A stretch of DNA of 64,000 nucleotides from Acerihabitans arboris (GCF_010131535.1 NZ_WUBS01000012.1:1-64000); one strand, 5' to 3'. Positions 18,002-28,843 are shown, counted from the stretch's first letter. Notes: generated by a model from the letters alone, not told the origin. A program made the numbers and translations.

Positions 18002-19480
18002 ATGGCTAACTATTTTAACACCTTGAACCTGCGCCAACAGCTGGAGCAGTTGGGGAAATGCCGCTTTATGGCCCGTGACGAATTCGCCGATGAAGCGGGT
18101 TACCTAAAAGGTAAAAAAGTGGTCATTATCGGCTGCGGCGCGCAGGGGCTGAACCAGGGCCTGAACATGCGTGATTCCGGTCTGGATATCTCCTATGCGC
18201 TGCGCAAGGCGGCCATAGACGAGAAGCGCCCGTCCTGGCGCAAGGCCACCGAAAACGGCTTTAAGGTCGGTACCTATGAAGAACTGATCCCGCAGGCCGA
18301 CCTGGTGGTGAACCTGACGCCGGACAAGCAGCACTCGGTGGTGGTGCAGGCCGTGCAGCCGCTGATGAAAAAAGGCGCCGCGCTGGGCTACTCCCATGGA
18401 TTCAATATCGTCGAAGTGGGCGAGCAAATCCGTAAAGACATTACCGTTATCATGGTGGCGCCAAAATGCCCCGGCACTGAAGTGCGTGAAGAGTACAAAC
18501 GCGGCTTCGGCGTGCCGACCCTGATTGCGGTGCATCCGGAAAACGATCCGCAGGGCGAGGGCATGGCGCTGGCCAAGGCCTGGGCGGCGGCTACCGGCGG
18601 CCATCGCGCCGGCGTACTGCAATCTTCATTTGTGGCCGAAGTTAAATCCGACCTGATGGGCGAACAGACCATCCTGTGCGGCATGCTGCAGGCCGGTTCG
18701 CTGCTGTGCTTTGATAAAATGGTCGCGGACGGCATTGACCCGGCTTATGCCGAAAAGCTGGTGCAGTTCGGCTGGGAGACCACCACCGAAGCGCTGAAGC
18801 AGGGCGGCATCACCTTGATGATGGACCGTTTGTCCAACAGCGCCAAGCTGCGCGCCTTTGCCCTGTCGGAGCAGTTGAAGGCCCTGATGCAGCCGCTGTT
18901 TGAAAAACATATGGACGACATTATCACCGGCGCGTTCTCCAGCGGCATGATGGCCGACTGGGCCAACGATGATGTGAAGCTGCTGACCTGGCGTGAAGAG
19001 ACCGGCGCCTCGGCGTTTGAAAACGCGCCGCAGTATGAAGGCAAAATCAGCGAGCAGGAGTATTTCGACCACGGCGTGCTGATGATCGCCATGGCCAAGG
19101 CCGGCGTGGAGCTGGCGTTTGAAACCATGACCCGTTCCGGCATTATCGCCGAATCGGCTTATTACGAATCGCTGCATGAACTGCCGCTGATTGCCAACAC
19201 CGTGGCCCGTAAGCGTCTGTACGAAATGAACGTGGTGATTTCCGATACCGCCGAGTACGGCAACTACCTGTTCGCCAACGCCGCCGTGCCGCTGCTGAAA
19301 GCCAAGTTTATGGACAGCCTGCAGCCGGGCGATATTGGCAAGGCCGCGCCCGCGGGCGAAATCGACAACGCGCAGCTGCGCGATGTTAACGAAGCCATCC
19401 GTCACCATCCGATTGAGGTTATCGGCGCCACGCTGCGCGGATATATGAAGGATATGAAGCGGATTGCCGTTGCCAACTGA
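18002..19480 (+). CDS. ilvC: Ketol-acid reductoisomerase (class II)
   Basis: 492 residues (E. coli 491), the long class II form with a duplicated knotted domain. It isomerises and reduces acetohydroxy acids with NADPH in Ile/Val synthesis. The dinucleotide fold [17 protein letters not shown] is near residues 40-60, and metal-binding acidic residues lie in [17 protein letters not shown] is eight bases before the ATG. It is a single-gene unit activated by divergent IlvY. Confidence 0.96.
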   Translation: MANYFNTLNLRQQLEQLGKCRFMARDEFADEAGYLKGKKVVIIGCGAQGLNQGLNMRDSGLDISYALRKAAIDEKRPSWRKATENGFKVGTYEELIPQADLVVNLTPDKQHSVVVQAVQPLMKKGAALGYSHGFNIVEVGEQIRKDITVIMVAPKCPGTEVREEYKRGFGVPTLIAVHPENDPQGEGMALAKAWAAATGGHRAGVLQSSFVAEVKSDLMGEQTILCGMLQAGSLLCFDKMVADGIDPAYAEKLVQFGWETTTEALKQGGITLMMDRLSNSAKLRAFALSEQLKALMQPLFEKHMDDIITGAFSSGMMADWANDDVKLLTWREETGASAFENAPQYEGKISEQEYFDHGVLMIAMAKAGVELAFETMTRSGIIAESAYYESLHELPLIANTVARKRLYEMNVVISDTAEYGNYLFANAAVPLLKAKFMDSLQPGDIGKAAPAGEIDNAQLRDVNEAIRHHPIEVIGATLRGYMKDMKRIAVAN

Positions 19481-19516
19481 TGGGGATTATTCGCGTCATT
19501 GCATAATGCTGGCGTG

Positions 19517-19671
19517 GGTTTCGCTTGTGGTGAGTTATAGGTAGCTAAGGCGAAGATTTCGCTTGCGGTAAGTTTTAGGTAGCTACAGCGAAACCTACGC
19601 AGGAATACCATATAACCCACAGCAAGCGGCACCCTCGCCATAGCGGCATATAACTCACAGCAAGTGAAACC
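19517..19671. repeat. Cluster of four ~38-bp units, two direct then two inverted
   Basis: Units at 19517-19554 and 19555-19592 (plus) face units at 19598-19633 and 19634-19671 (minus). All share a core like TTTCGCTTGCTGTGAGTTAT followed by a GGTAGCTA-like segment; divergence between units is roughly 10-40%. The arrangement would fold into a long imperfect cruciform or hairpin just after ilvC. It may be a species-specific palindromic repeat of REP type that protects or terminates the ilvC message. Confidence 0.75.
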
Positions 19672-20040
19672 TTTCCCCCAATTGGGAAATTAATGTGCTA
19701 AATCACCCATCACGGAGCTATCGTTTCGCACAGGTCTCAAGAACTATCCAAAGGGTAAAAAGTAGGACTGGATTTTACAACATTCCAAATGTAGCCATTT
19801 ATTCAAAGCACGCGTGATGCGGCGGACTATGAATAATGTATAACCTATAAGTCATTAAATCTAATAACGCGCAATACAGCATTCAATTCTGCGGTGACCC
19901 TCGAAGATAATGATACTCACGCCGAAAAGTATTACCGCTGGTCGCCCGCCCTTGTATCGTGCCTAAGCGCCCGCAAAATCAGGCGCTGGGATTGGCATCC
20001 TGAAAAACTATACTGGCGATATAGGACGCGCTCGCGTCTT
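19672..20040. other. Non-coding stretch before satellite remnants
   Basis: AT-rich DNA with no supported gene or repeat. From about 19920 the sequence begins to resemble the region before Ash-type genes in P4-like satellite prophages. No integrase or attachment site is recognisable. Confidence 0.4.
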
Positions 20041-20231
20041 TTTTATGTCGTGCGTCCGGCACTCGAAGCGATAATTTTTCGTTTTCCCATTCAATGGTGG
20101 GCTGGGCGGGGGTACCGAAAGGTGCGCCGGTTTCCAGTATGGCCGGTAATGCCAATCCCGCTCAGTCTATCACCCGCGAAATTGGCATTTCCGGTGTGGT
20201 GGTTTACAAATCACACACTGGAGGCTGCCTT
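20041..20231 (+). pseudogene. Remnant resembling a P4-satellite Ash-type gene
   Basis: The frame through the ATG at 20094 reads RASGTRSDNFSFSHSMVGWAG, PKGAPVS and NPAQ-x-ITREIGISG. This pattern resembles the C-terminal part of Ash-family proteins of P4-like satellite prophages, by memory and not by search. The usual N-terminal part is absent, and the frame runs on without stop into the next gene's ATG (20232). No other satellite genes such as an integrase or alpha primase are present, so this is taken as a leftover fragment. Confidence 0.4.
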
Positions 20232-20692
20232 ATGGCTACGATCCCAACCCAAATTCACGCCTTACTTTCTACCCCCTTCAGCTCAACCACGGATTTCACC
20301 GTGCTGGCCGGGCACGGCCAACAGTTCGCTGAAACCCTCCTGGAAAGCGAGGACCCGGCGCTGCGTTCGGCGCACGGCTTGCCGAATGCCTTGCCCAGTT
20401 GCAACCGATGCTGAACGACCCTATCCCGCCTCATTTGATCGAAAGCCTGACCGTGGATAATTTCCCGGTGACCTCGCCCCGCTTTGAACCCGATGCCGAA
20501 TTACTCTGCGAATATTGCCCGGCGCTGGCCCGACTTCTGACTGAGCAGTGGGTTTTACCGGAAATGGAGCAAACCCTCGCCGGATTGCTGTTTGAACTGG
20601 TCGGCTATTTTGCCGATGAACTTAAAGCGCCGCGCTGGATACGTACCGCCGATGGGGCGGAGTTTATGCAAGAGGTGGTAAAGAAAAGCTGA
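20232..20692 (+). pseudogene. Unknown gene interrupted by a frameshift
   Basis: The frame from ATG 20232 (start MATIPTQIHALL) runs to about residue 47, then hits TGA at 20412-20414. A second frame continues the same style of protein from about 20372 (RLAECLAQLQPMLND) to a stop at 20692, so a single-base change near 20370-20375 splits one gene of about 153 residues. Without the shift it would be a small acidic protein with a helical C-terminus (LLFELVGYFADEL). I do not recognise it; its position directly after an Ash-like remnant suggests satellite-phage cargo. A sequencing error could also cause the shift. Confidence 0.5.
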
Positions 20693-21040
20693 GCGTCACG
20701 CTAGAAGAAACCGGCTCGGTATCCCCCGCAATCAGGTAGCAACGAAACAATAATGCACCGCTGCTACCTGACAAATAACCTGAAAATATTTCGTTTAACC
20801 TGGCGATATTGTAAGCACCCCGCGTCACCGATAACATCGGAGCAAGACGCTAAACATCATCTATCAGGTGGCTTCAACCGTTGCATAAAAATGCCTATTC
20901 GTGAGGTTGGATGCAGGGCGTTCGCCTGGCGTCAATTCATGATATTCCCATAAGGCATTTTTCGACGACTACTGCCTAATGGCTGCGGTGAATGGAAACT
21001 TATCGTCTCATTGAACGATATCACCCACCAGGGAGGACCT
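20693..21040. other. Non-coding region with inverted repeats before the toxin gene
   Basis: A 10-bp perfect inverted repeat lies at 20732-20741 and 20762-20771 (TCAGGTAGCA with its complement). A second (AAAAATGCCT at 20887-20896, AGGCATTTTT at 20953-20962) encloses about 56 bases with internal dyad symmetry. No LexA-type operator of the sort that controls many colicins was found. No gene supported. Confidence 0.5.
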
Positions 21041-23023
21041 ATGGGAAGTGTAGGCGGCAACGGGCCTGGCGGTTGTTCAGGTGCTGGCGGGCGCGCAGGC
21101 ATGGGCGGTACTTGCGGGCCGTCAAACGGCGGTAATGCGTCGCGCGCAAACTGTGGCGGAAACTCCAGCCAATGTGGTCCCCGGCAAAGTAGTAATACCG
21201 GTAATAGCTCGCGCCGCACTGCCGGCGGAGGACGGCAAGAGATAAATCCGGGCAGAGGCTCCAGCGCTGTTGCAAACCCATGCTCTGCCCCTTTATGTAT
21301 GGGCAGAGCTATCGCTGCCCATCAATCCTCAATTAAATTAGCCAACGTTTGCGGCAATTTTCGCAACATTACCAATAATGGTTGCTCATCAACGGGCAGA
21401 ATCACATTCTCTTCCGACTCAACCTGGGTTGGCGGTAATACCGTTCATAGCATTGCTAATTTTTCACCTGACTTCTCGGGTGGCCCTGCAGCTAATAATA
21501 TTCATTTGGTTAAAACCAATCATCAGGGCAATAGCTGCGTTTTCAGTTACCCCGTTAACTTATCGGCTATTGGGACCCCCATAGGGCAAGGTTGTCATGG
21601 CGAGATAGCAACCGCCGGACGGACATTAGGTTGCCATCTGAATGAAAAAAGACTTGAACAGCAAAATGCCCGGGAAAAAAATAAAGTCGAGGTCCGGGAG
21701 CGAGCGCAGCGGCAAGCCTGGGAACATTATAGGATTTTGGAGCGCAGGCGAGCTGAACTCGCGGCCTGTGAACGCGAAAAACATGCGTTACAACGTCAGG
21801 CGCAGCAGGATGCCCGGGAACGAGCAGCGCAGTATCAGCGGCAAAGCGTGCTTTCGGCAAACTGCGCCAGCCTGAATCAGCAACCAACAGCGGTTAACCG
21901 CGACGGGCACGAACATTCGTCAGGCGCTGGTGCTAATACCGCTTCAATAACGCCTTTTATGGCGGATGTTAACGCACGGCGTGGTGTTGCCTTATCCGGT
22001 ATAGCGTTCGCCCTGCGGCCCAATCCGGGTATGCCTGCGTTAACGGCCGGCGCTGAGCGTGGTCTGGCATCCGCTGCCGGTATACGGGCCGGTGGTGTTG
22101 GGCTAGGTACCGCGATAAGCCAATTAGGTTCGGCCGCGCTTGGCCTGGCTAGACTTCCCCTCGGGGCGGGGTTGTTGGCCTATAGCGGCAAGGTAGGGGA
22201 AGGCAGTGATAAGGTGCCGGGACGCGATTTGTCGCAACGCTTTGCTGCCGCTACCCTGGCGGGTTCTTCAAGCCCCGATTCGACGTCGTCCGCCAATCTG
22301 CCCGCTGGTAGCGCCATTAAGCATACCCAGTCGGTGAGCGAAGGTGTTGGTGGGAAAAGCGCTACGGTTGCAGGGGCCGCAGGGCATGGTCGTCATTCGG
22401 GTTTAAAGGGTAACATCGTCTTTGCCATGGGGGATGAAACCTGTGAAGGCACGCGCGAGCAGTGCGCGGTCCGTGACGGGACGCGCAAACCTGAGCGCAT
22501 GGAGAGTCGCGATAAAGAAAGCGGTGGGCCTAAGCCAAATTTAGGTAAGGCTATCGGCGCGGAAAAAGCAGAATTGGGCGGAGTGGGATCGGTAACACCG
22601 GGTGGTTGGGGACCGGATGATGAGCAAAAGGGCTATGATAAGGATTCTCAAAAGCAACATCAGGTCCTGAGTAATGACAAGGGGTCATCTACAGGCCAAA
22701 AAAACGTAATTTGGGATTCTTGGCAAAACCATTCGAAGACAATAATCAGGGAACGTCAATATGCTCAAATAGGTGATCGATTATATGCGCAACATGCGGT
22801 AGACAGGATTCAGCCATCAGGACTAGTTTCTCCCGCAGGAACAGTCGGCCCTGGTAGGAACATTACCCCTAATATGGTTGAACACGTTATTAAAACTGGT
22901 TCGCCCCAAACTCATATTGTGAATGGAGTAACACGAACCACTTATTGGAGTGGTGACGTCGGAGTTGTGACAGAAAATAGTGGTAAGATAGTTGTTATTA
23001 TCCTGCGCAGGAGTGGAAAATGA
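21041..23023 (+). CDS. Colicin/S-pyocin-like polymorphic toxin
   Basis: A probable 660-residue toxin. The ATG at 21041 has GGGAGG four to five bases upstream; the frame is open from 21011. The first 90 residues are a Gly/Ser/Asn-rich disordered region as in translocation ends of colicins, unusually with about 11 Cys in the first 200 residues. A charged Arg/Glu/Gln-rich segment (about 205-275) should form a coiled coil. A Gly/Ala-rich stretch (about 320-420) and a polar linker lead to a C-terminal domain of about 90 residues: RLYAQHAVDRIQPSG, a PNMVEHVI helix and GVVTENSGKIVVIIL strands. This His-Arg then beta layout resembles RNase toxins of the BECR or DUF4258 type. No signal peptide. Secretion route unknown; colicin-like is preferred over Rhs or Cdi because repeats and hemagglutinin domains are absent. 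Confidence 0.65.
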   Translation: MGSVGGNGPGGCSGAGGRAGMGGTCGPSNGGNASRANCGGNSSQCGPRQSSNTGNSSRRTAGGGRQEINPGRGSSAVANPCSAPLCMGRAIAAHQSSIKLANVCGNFRNITNNGCSSTGRITFSSDSTWVGGNTVHSIANFSPDFSGGPAANNIHLVKTNHQGNSCVFSYPVNLSAIGTPIGQGCHGEIATAGRTLGCHLNEKRLEQQNAREKNKVEVRERAQRQAWEHYRILERRRAELAACEREKHALQRQAQQDARERAAQYQRQSVLSANCASLNQQPTAVNRDGHEHSSGAGANTASITPFMADVNARRGVALSGIAFALRPNPGMPALTAGAERGLASAAGIRAGGVGLGTAISQLGSAALGLARLPLGAGLLAYSGKVGEGSDKVPGRDLSQRFAAATLAGSSSPDSTSSANLPAGSAIKHTQSVSEGVGGKSATVAGAAGHGRHSGLKGNIVFAMGDETCEGTREQCAVRDGTRKPERMESRDKESGGPKPNLGKAIGAEKAELGGVGSVTPGGWGPDDEQKGYDKDSQKQHQVLSNDKGSSTGQKNVIWDSWQNHSKTIIRERQYAQIGDRLYAQHAVDRIQPSGLVSPAGTVGPGRNITPNMVEHVIKTGSPQTHIVNGVTRTTYWSGDVGVVTENSGKIVVIILRRSGK

Positions 23024-23286
23024 CTAAATGGATCTATCCTGAGGTAATCGAACGTCTTAAGGAATCATGTATTAATTTTCTTGATGAGAAAACAACGGTT
23101 CAAAATATCCAAACTGAAATTTTCAGTGCTGAAAGTCAGGTGGTTGCATTTGAGGAAAAATGGCTTCGCACTGCCCTTTTCAACGCTGAAAACGAGATTG
23201 AATTATTATGCTTTACTGTTAACGAGGATGAACTGGTTGTCTCTATAAAACCCATTGTTCAGGATATTTTAGATAAAATACAATAA
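23020..23286 (+). CDS. Probable immunity protein of the adjacent toxin
   Basis: 88 residues, acidic, no signal peptide, predicted mostly helical at the start with beta strands after (IELLCFTVNEDELVVSIK). Its ATG overlaps the toxin stop by four bases, the usual tight coupling of toxin and immunity genes. Its AT content is higher than that of the housekeeping genes around, like the 3' end of the toxin gene, which fits joint horizontal acquisition. The function is inferred from position, size and charge; I recognise no family. Confidence 0.6.
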   Translation: MTKWIYPEVIERLKESCINFLDEKTTVQNIQTEIFSAESQVVAFEEKWLRTALFNAENEIELLCFTVNEDELVVSIKPIVQDILDKIQ

Positions 23287-23468
23287 AGTGCCACTATATT
23301 TTGTTAAGCGTGCGGCAATAGTACGTTTATCCGGCTGCTGGCCAGTCGGACAACCGCGTCAGCATATCCCGCCACCAGATATAAGAGGTATTACCGTATC
23401 AACCTCGCCCCGCCTTTCTGCTACAATCCCTACCCGTCGTTTATCATTACCAGCTCCAGGAACTCATC

Positions 23469-25496
23469 ATGCGCCTGAACCCCAGCCAGCAGCACGCCGT
23501 CGAATTTGTCACCGGTCCTTGCCTGGTGCTGGCCGGCGCCGGATCGGGCAAGACGCGCGTGATTACCAATAAAATCGCCCATCTTATCCGCGCCTGCGGC
23601 TACCAGGCGCGGCATATCGCGGCGGTCACCTTTACCAATAAGGCCGCGCGTGAGATGAGGGAGCGCGTGGCGCAAACCCTGGGGCGGCAGGAGGCGCGCG
23701 GCCTGACCATCGCCACCTTCCATACCCTGGGCCTGGAGATCATCAAGCGGGAATATAAAGCGCTGGGCATGAAGGCGAAATTCTCGCTGTTCGATGAGCA
23801 CGACCAGCAGGCGCTGTTAAAAGATCTGACGGAACAGTGGCTGGAAGGTGATAAGGATCTGCTCAAGCAACTGACGTCGGCGATCGGCAACTGGAAAAAC
23901 GATCTGCTCGATCCCGCCCAGGCCCAGGCGGTGGCGCGCACCGAGCGCGACAAACTGTTCGCCCATTGTTATGAACTCTATGATACCCACCTGCGCGCCT
24001 GCAACGTCCTGGATTTCGACGACCTGATCCTGCGTCCCACCCTGCTGCTGCAACGCGATGCCGACGCCCGCGAGCGCTGGCAAAACCGCCTGCGCTACCT
24101 GCTGGTCGATGAATACCAGGATACCAATACCAGCCAGTATGAACTGGTCAGGATGCTGGTGGGCGGCCGCGCGCGTTTTACCGTGGTGGGCGACGACGAC
24201 CAGTCTATCTATTCATGGCGCGGCGCGCGCCCGCAAAACCTGGAACTGTTGCAGCGTGATTTCCCCCAGTTGCAGGTGATCAAGCTGGAGCAGAATTACC
24301 GCTCCACCGAGCGTATCCTGAAAGCCGCCAATATCCTGATCGCCAACAACCCGCATCTGTTTGAAAAGAAGTTGTTTTCCCAACTGGGCTATGGCGAGGC
24401 GCTTAAGGTGGTGACCGCCAACAACGAGGATCACGAGGCGGAACGGGTGGTGGGGGAACTGATTGCCCACCATTTTATCCGTAAGACCCGCTACCGGGAT
24501 TACGCGATACTGTACCGGGGCAACCACCAGTCGCGGCTGTTTGAAAAAATGCTGATGCAAAACCGCATTCCCTACAAAATTTCCGGCGGCACCTCGTTTT
24601 TTTCTCGCCCGGAAATCAAGGATTTATTGTGTTACCTGCGTGTGCTGACCAACCAGGACGACGACAGCGCCTTTTTGCGCGTGGTGAACACGCCGCGGCG
24701 GGAAATCGGCCCGGCCACCCTGCAAAAGCTGGGCGAATGGGCCACGGCACGGAATAAAAGCCTGTTTGACGCCAGTTTTGACCTGGGTCTAAGCCAGACG
24801 CTAACCGGGCGCGGCCTGGAATCCCTGCAACGTTTCACCCATTGGATGGCCGGCATTGCCCGGCTGGCGGAGAGCGAGCCGGTGCCGGCGGTGCGCGATC
24901 TGATCCACGGCATGGAGTACGAAAGCTGGCTGCATGAAACCTCTCCCAGCCCCAAGGCCGCCGAAATGCGCATGAAAAACGTCGACCAGCTGTTCAGCTG
25001 GATGACCGAGATGCTGGAGGGATCGGATCTTAACGAGCCGATGACCCTCGATCAGGTGGTGACCCGTTTTACGCTGCGGGAAATGATGGAGCGGGGCGAA
25101 AACGACGAGGATCTGGACCAGGTGCAGTTGATGACGCTGCATGCGTCCAAGGGACTTGAGTTCCCCTACGTGTTCCTGGTGGGGATGGAGGAGGGCCTGC
25201 TGCCCCATCAAAGCAGCATTGATGAGAATAATATCGATGAAGAGCGACGGCTGGCGTATGTGGGTATCACCCGGGCGCAAAAAGAACTGACCTTCACCTT
25301 ATGCCGCGAGCGCCGCCAGTATGGCGAGACCATCCGGCCCGAGCCGAGCCGTTTCCTGTTGGAATTGCCGCAGGACGATCTGGCCTGGGAGAGCGTGCGC
25401 AAGGTGGTCAGCCCGGAGGCCCGCATGGCGCACGGACAAAGCCGCGTGGCCGGCCTGCGCGAACAGCTGGCCAAAGCGAAGGACCGGGGTGGCTGA
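23469..25496 (+). CDS. rep: ATP-dependent DNA helicase Rep
   Basis: 675 residues (E. coli Rep 673), superfamily 1A 3'-5' helicase that clears proteins ahead of replication forks and helps restart. Walker A AGAGSGKT is at 22-29, DEYQDT gives the Walker B, and [31 protein letters not shown] and [10 protein letters not shown] are helicase motifs III to VI. In E. coli ppiC separates ilvC and rep; here the toxin island does. Confidence 0.96.
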   Translation: MRLNPSQQHAVEFVTGPCLVLAGAGSGKTRVITNKIAHLIRACGYQARHIAAVTFTNKAAREMRERVAQTLGRQEARGLTIATFHTLGLEIIKREYKALGMKAKFSLFDEHDQQALLKDLTEQWLEGDKDLLKQLTSAIGNWKNDLLDPAQAQAVARTERDKLFAHCYELYDTHLRACNVLDFDDLILRPTLLLQRDADARERWQNRLRYLLVDEYQDTNTSQYELVRMLVGGRARFTVVGDDDQSIYSWRGARPQNLELLQRDFPQLQVIKLEQNYRSTERILKAANILIANNPHLFEKKLFSQLGYGEALKVVTANNEDHEAERVVGELIAHHFIRKTRYRDYAILYRGNHQSRLFEKMLMQNRIPYKISGGTSFFSRPEIKDLLCYLRVLTNQDDDSAFLRVVNTPRREIGPATLQKLGEWATARNKSLFDASFDLGLSQTLTGRGLESLQRFTHWMAGIARLAESEPVPAVRDLIHGMEYESWLHETSPSPKAAEMRMKNVDQLFSWMTEMLEGSDLNEPMTLDQVVTRFTLREMMERGENDEDLDQVQLMTLHASKGLEFPYVFLVGMEEGLLPHQSSIDENNIDEERRLAYVGITRAQKELTFTLCRERRQYGETIRPEPSRFLLELPQDDLAWESVRKVVSPEARMAHGQSRVAGLREQLAKAKDRGG

Positions 25497-25603
25497 AGCT
25501 CCCCGCCAACATCGGCAAGGGCCGGGCGTTCATTTCCGCAACCGGTTACGACCGCGCTTTGCCAGCGTATGGAGGTGAAAACTGCAGGCATTGTTTGCCG
25601 GGG

Positions 25604-27097
25604 TTAATTGATTTCCTCAAGCAGCATCGGCCAGTGGACATAACTCTGCCACTGGCTCTCCTGCTCCAGGTATTCGGCGCGCAGCGGATGCCGCGCCAGC
25701 CATTCGTGCGGCAACAGGACGTGCAGGGTATCGTCCAGCGCCCGCAGCTTAACCTCCGGCACCGTTTCGTCGCGGCGGCGGCTGGCGAAGATGATCGCCA
25801 GGCGCATCAGCCGGCACAGCCGCTGCGCCATGCGCGGCGGTAAACTGTTTTGCTGGCTGAGCTGCGCGACGTCGATATGATGGCTTTGGTTTTGCAACAG
25901 GGTAGCGATAAGTTTTTGCTGGGCCGGCGTAAAGCCGGGTAAATCGGTGTGGCGGACCAGATAGGCGGCGTGCTGCGGGGCGTTTTTAATATCGATGCTC
26001 AGGCCAATCTCATGAATCATGGTCGCGCAGTGCAGGATGGCAAAACATCGATCGTCCAACTGCCACGCCTTGGCCACCTGCAGGGCAAAATCGGCCGCCA
26101 GGGAACTGACCCGCTGTGCCTGCTCGGTATCCAGCAGGTAGCGGCGCTGCATATTCTGCAGCGTGCGCTCGCGGATATCCTCGCACACCGGCAAATCCAG
26201 CATGCCATACATGATGCCTTCGCGCAGCGCGCCGCCGGCAAGGGTCATGGTCTTGATGCCCAATTCATGGAACACCGCCAGCAGGATGGACAGGCCGCTG
26301 GGAAACACCAGCGCCCGATCCAGGGTCAGGCCCTCGATTTCCAGCTCTTCGAGCTTGCCGCACTGGATAGCCCGCTGTTTGAGCTGCAACAGCTTGCTCA
26401 GGGTAATCTGCTCGTCCATACCCTGGGCGACCATGATTTCCTGCAGCGCCTGTACCGTGCCCGAGGCGCCCACGCAAACCTGCCAGCCGGAGGCCAGCAG
26501 TTTCGATACCACCGGGCGAATCATGGCGCGCGCCGCCTGTTCCGCCTGCTCGAAGTTTTCCCTGGTCAGGCTGCGATCGCTGAACCAGCGATCGAGCCAG
26601 GTGACGCAGCCCATTTCCAGGCTGAACAGCTCCAGCGCCTGCGCGCCGCGTCCCACCACCAGCTCCGTGCTGCCGCCGCCGATATCCACCACCAGGCGTT
26701 CATCCGACCCGCCGGTGGTATGGGCCACGCCCTGGTAGATCAGCCGCGCTTCCTCTTCGCCGCTTATCACCTGTACATCGCAACCAAGAATCTCCCTCGC
26801 GGTGACCAGGAAGGTTTCGGCATTGGTGGCGATGCGCAGGGTGGCGGTGGCGACGACGCGGATATGCGCCGCGGGGATATCCTGCAGATGTTCGGCGAAC
26901 AGCCGCAGGCACTGCCAGCCACGCTGCATGGCCTCGGGGGTAAGCGCCTTGCCGGCGTTAAGCCCGGAGGCCAGCCGCACCTTGCGTTTGATGCGCGCCA
27001 ACGTCTGAACGGTGCCGGCCACCTCGCGCACCACTAACATATGGAAACTATTGGAACCTAGGTCAATGGCGGCATAAAGCGAGGTGCAACTTAGCAT
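25604..27097 (-). CDS. gppA: Guanosine pentaphosphate phosphohydrolase
   Basis: 497 residues (E. coli 494), Ppx/GppA family. It converts pppGpp to ppGpp in the stringent response and belongs to the actin/Hsp70 ATPase fold: [14 protein letters not shown] near the start, [14 protein letters not shown] and LAGGALREG in the second subdomain, then an HD-like C-terminal region ([22 protein letters not shown]). It lies six bases after rhlB on the same strand and is probably co-transcribed with it; it converges on rep. Confidence 0.95.
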   Translation of the reverse strand: MLSCTSLYAAIDLGSNSFHMLVVREVAGTVQTLARIKRKVRLASGLNAGKALTPEAMQRGWQCLRLFAEHLQDIPAAHIRVVATATLRIATNAETFLVTAREILGCDVQVISGEEEARLIYQGVAHTTGGSDERLVVDIGGGSTELVVGRGAQALELFSLEMGCVTWLDRWFSDRSLTRENFEQAEQAARAMIRPVVSKLLASGWQVCVGASGTVQALQEIMVAQGMDEQITLSKLLQLKQRAIQCGKLEELEIEGLTLDRALVFPSGLSILLAVFHELGIKTMTLAGGALREGIMYGMLDLPVCEDIRERTLQNMQRRYLLDTEQAQRVSSLAADFALQVAKAWQLDDRCFAILHCATMIHEIGLSIDIKNAPQHAAYLVRHTDLPGFTPAQQKLIATLLQNQSHHIDVAQLSQQNSLPPRMAQRLCRLMRLAIIFASRRRDETVPEVKLRALDDTLHVLLPHEWLARHPLRAEYLEQESQWQSYVHWPMLLEEIN

Positions 27098-27102
27098 GGT
27101 GT

Positions 27103-28398
27103 TTAGCCCGGACGTTTACGGTTATGACGTGGCGCACCGCCCGCACCGCTGCGGCGGGATACCGAATGACGACGCGGACCGGTGCCCGGCCGGGCACGGG
27201 TAAGCCGTTTCGGCGCGGGCAGTTCGGTCATAAGCGCGTCGCTGTTGTACTTACTGACAGGGATCTGATGGCCAATATAGCTTTCAATCGCCGTCAGGTT
27301 CAACGCATATTCTTCACAGGCCAGGCTGATGGAACTGCCGCTCTCGCCTGCGCGGCCGGTACGGCCGATGCGGTGAACGTAATCCTCGCAGTCATCGGGC
27401 AGATCATAGTTGAACACATGGGTGACCAATGGGATATGCAGGCCGCGCGCCGCGACGTCGGTCGCCACCAGGATGTCCAGCGTGCCCTGGGTAAAATCCT
27501 CCAGGATGCGCAGGCGCCTTTTCTGCGAGACGTCGCCGGTCAAAAGCCCGACCCGGTGGCCGTCGGCGGCGAGATGGCCCCAGATATCCTCGCACCGGTG
27601 CTTGGTATTGGCGAAAATAATACAGCGATCCGGCCACTCTTCTTCTAACAGCGTCTGCAACAGGCGCATCTTTTCTTCGTTGGAAGGGTAAAACAGTTCT
27701 TCCTGGATACGATAGCCGGTTTTTTGCAGCGGCTCGACTTCCACATATTCGGCGTTGTTCATATGTTCAAACGCCAGCTCACGTACGCGATAAGACAAGG
27801 TGGCGGAGAACAGCATATTCAAACGTTGTTCAACGGCGGGCATACGGCGGAACAACCAGCGGATATCCTTGATAAAGCCCAGATCAAACATGCGATCGGC
27901 TTCGTCGAGCACCACCACCTGGATCGCGCCCATGTTGACATAGTTTTGCTTGGTATAATCAATCAGGCGGCCGGTGGTTCCAACCAGGATATCCACCCCG
28001 GTTTCGAGAACCTTAAGCTGCTTGTCGTATCCATCGCCACCGTAGGCCAGACCCATTTTCAGGCCGGTCGCCTGGGCTAAGGGTTCAGCATCGGAGTGGA
28101 TTTGCACCGCCAGTTCGCGGGTCGGCGCCATGATCAGCGCCCTTGGCTGATTGGTCTGGCGCTGCTCGCTGGCAGGCTGGGTGAGTAGGTGATGAAACGT
28201 GGCAGCAAGGAAAGCCAACGTTTTTCCGGTACCGGTTTGCGCTTGGCCCGCGACATCCTTCCCGTCCAGGGTGATGGGTAATGTCAGCGCCTGAATAGGC
28301 GTACAATTACTAAACCCTTGTTTTTCAAGAGATTCAATAATCAGCGGGTGCAGGGCGAAGTCGGAAAACTTCTTTTCGGTTAAGTGTGTTTTGCTCAT
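27103..28398 (-). CDS. rhlB: DEAD-box RNA helicase RhlB
   Basis: 431 residues (E. coli 421). The helicase of the RNA degradosome, recruited by RNase E. Q motif ([12 protein letters not shown]), [27 protein letters not shown] and [10 protein letters not shown] are all in place. The extra ten residues fall in the basic C-terminal tail, the region that contacts RNase E and RNA. Divergent from trxA, with a 118-bp gap. Confidence 0.95.
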   Translation of the reverse strand: MSKTHLTEKKFSDFALHPLIIESLEKQGFSNCTPIQALTLPITLDGKDVAGQAQTGTGKTLAFLAATFHHLLTQPASEQRQTNQPRALIMAPTRELAVQIHSDAEPLAQATGLKMGLAYGGDGYDKQLKVLETGVDILVGTTGRLIDYTKQNYVNMGAIQVVVLDEADRMFDLGFIKDIRWLFRRMPAVEQRLNMLFSATLSYRVRELAFEHMNNAEYVEVEPLQKTGYRIQEELFYPSNEEKMRLLQTLLEEEWPDRCIIFANTKHRCEDIWGHLAADGHRVGLLTGDVSQKRRLRILEDFTQGTLDILVATDVAARGLHIPLVTHVFNYDLPDDCEDYVHRIGRTGRAGESGSSISLACEEYALNLTAIESYIGHQIPVSKYNSDALMTELPAPKRLTRARPGTGPRRHSVSRRSGAGGAPRHNRKRPG

Positions 28399-28516
28399 AG
28401 TGTGGTAGAATAACAGTTAACTATTGCATTACGAAAGCGTATCCAGTGAAATAAAGTCAACCCGACGTTGGTTAACCTTAAACCAGCCGGGTAAAGATAA
28501 TCCTGTGGAGTAGAAC

Positions 28517-28843
28517 ATGAGCGATAAAATTATTCACGTAAGTGACGACAGCTTCGAAAAGGACGTGTTGCAGGCAAAGGGACTGTTCCTGGTGGATTTT
28601 TGGGCGGAATGGTGCGGTCCGTGTAAAATGATCGCGCCCATCCTGGCTGAAGTCGCTGATGAATTCGAAGGTAAATTGACTATCGCCAAGCTGAACATCG
28701 ACGAAAACCCGGCTACCGCGCCTAAATACGGTATCCGCGGCATCCCCACCCTGCTGTTGTTCAAGGATGGCGAAGTGGTCGCGACCAAGGTCGGGGCGCT
28801 GTCCCGCAGCCAGTTAAAAGAGTTCCTGAACAAAAATCTGTAA
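28517..28843 (+). CDS. trxA: Thioredoxin 1
   Basis: 108 residues with redox site WCGPC at 32-36 and the cis-proline loop GIPTLLLF. A cytoplasmic dithiol reductant for ribonucleotide reductase and many other targets. TGTGGAG lies about nine bases before the ATG. Confidence 0.97.
   Translation: MSDKIIHVSDDSFEKDVLQAKGLFLVDFWAEWCGPCKMIAPILAEVADEFEGKLTIAKLNIDENPATAPKYGIRGIPTLLLFKDGEVVATKVGALSRSQLKEFLNKNL

Noticed and set aside
19894-20460. A 188-codon frame at the start of the satellite-like region
   Set aside because: Trp/Arg-rich composition, no ribosome site, and it overlaps the better-supported Ash-like and frameshifted frames.
20693-21040. SOS (LexA) operator expected before a colicin-like gene
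   Set aside because: Looked for CTGT-N8-ACAG; none found in the upstream 350 bases.
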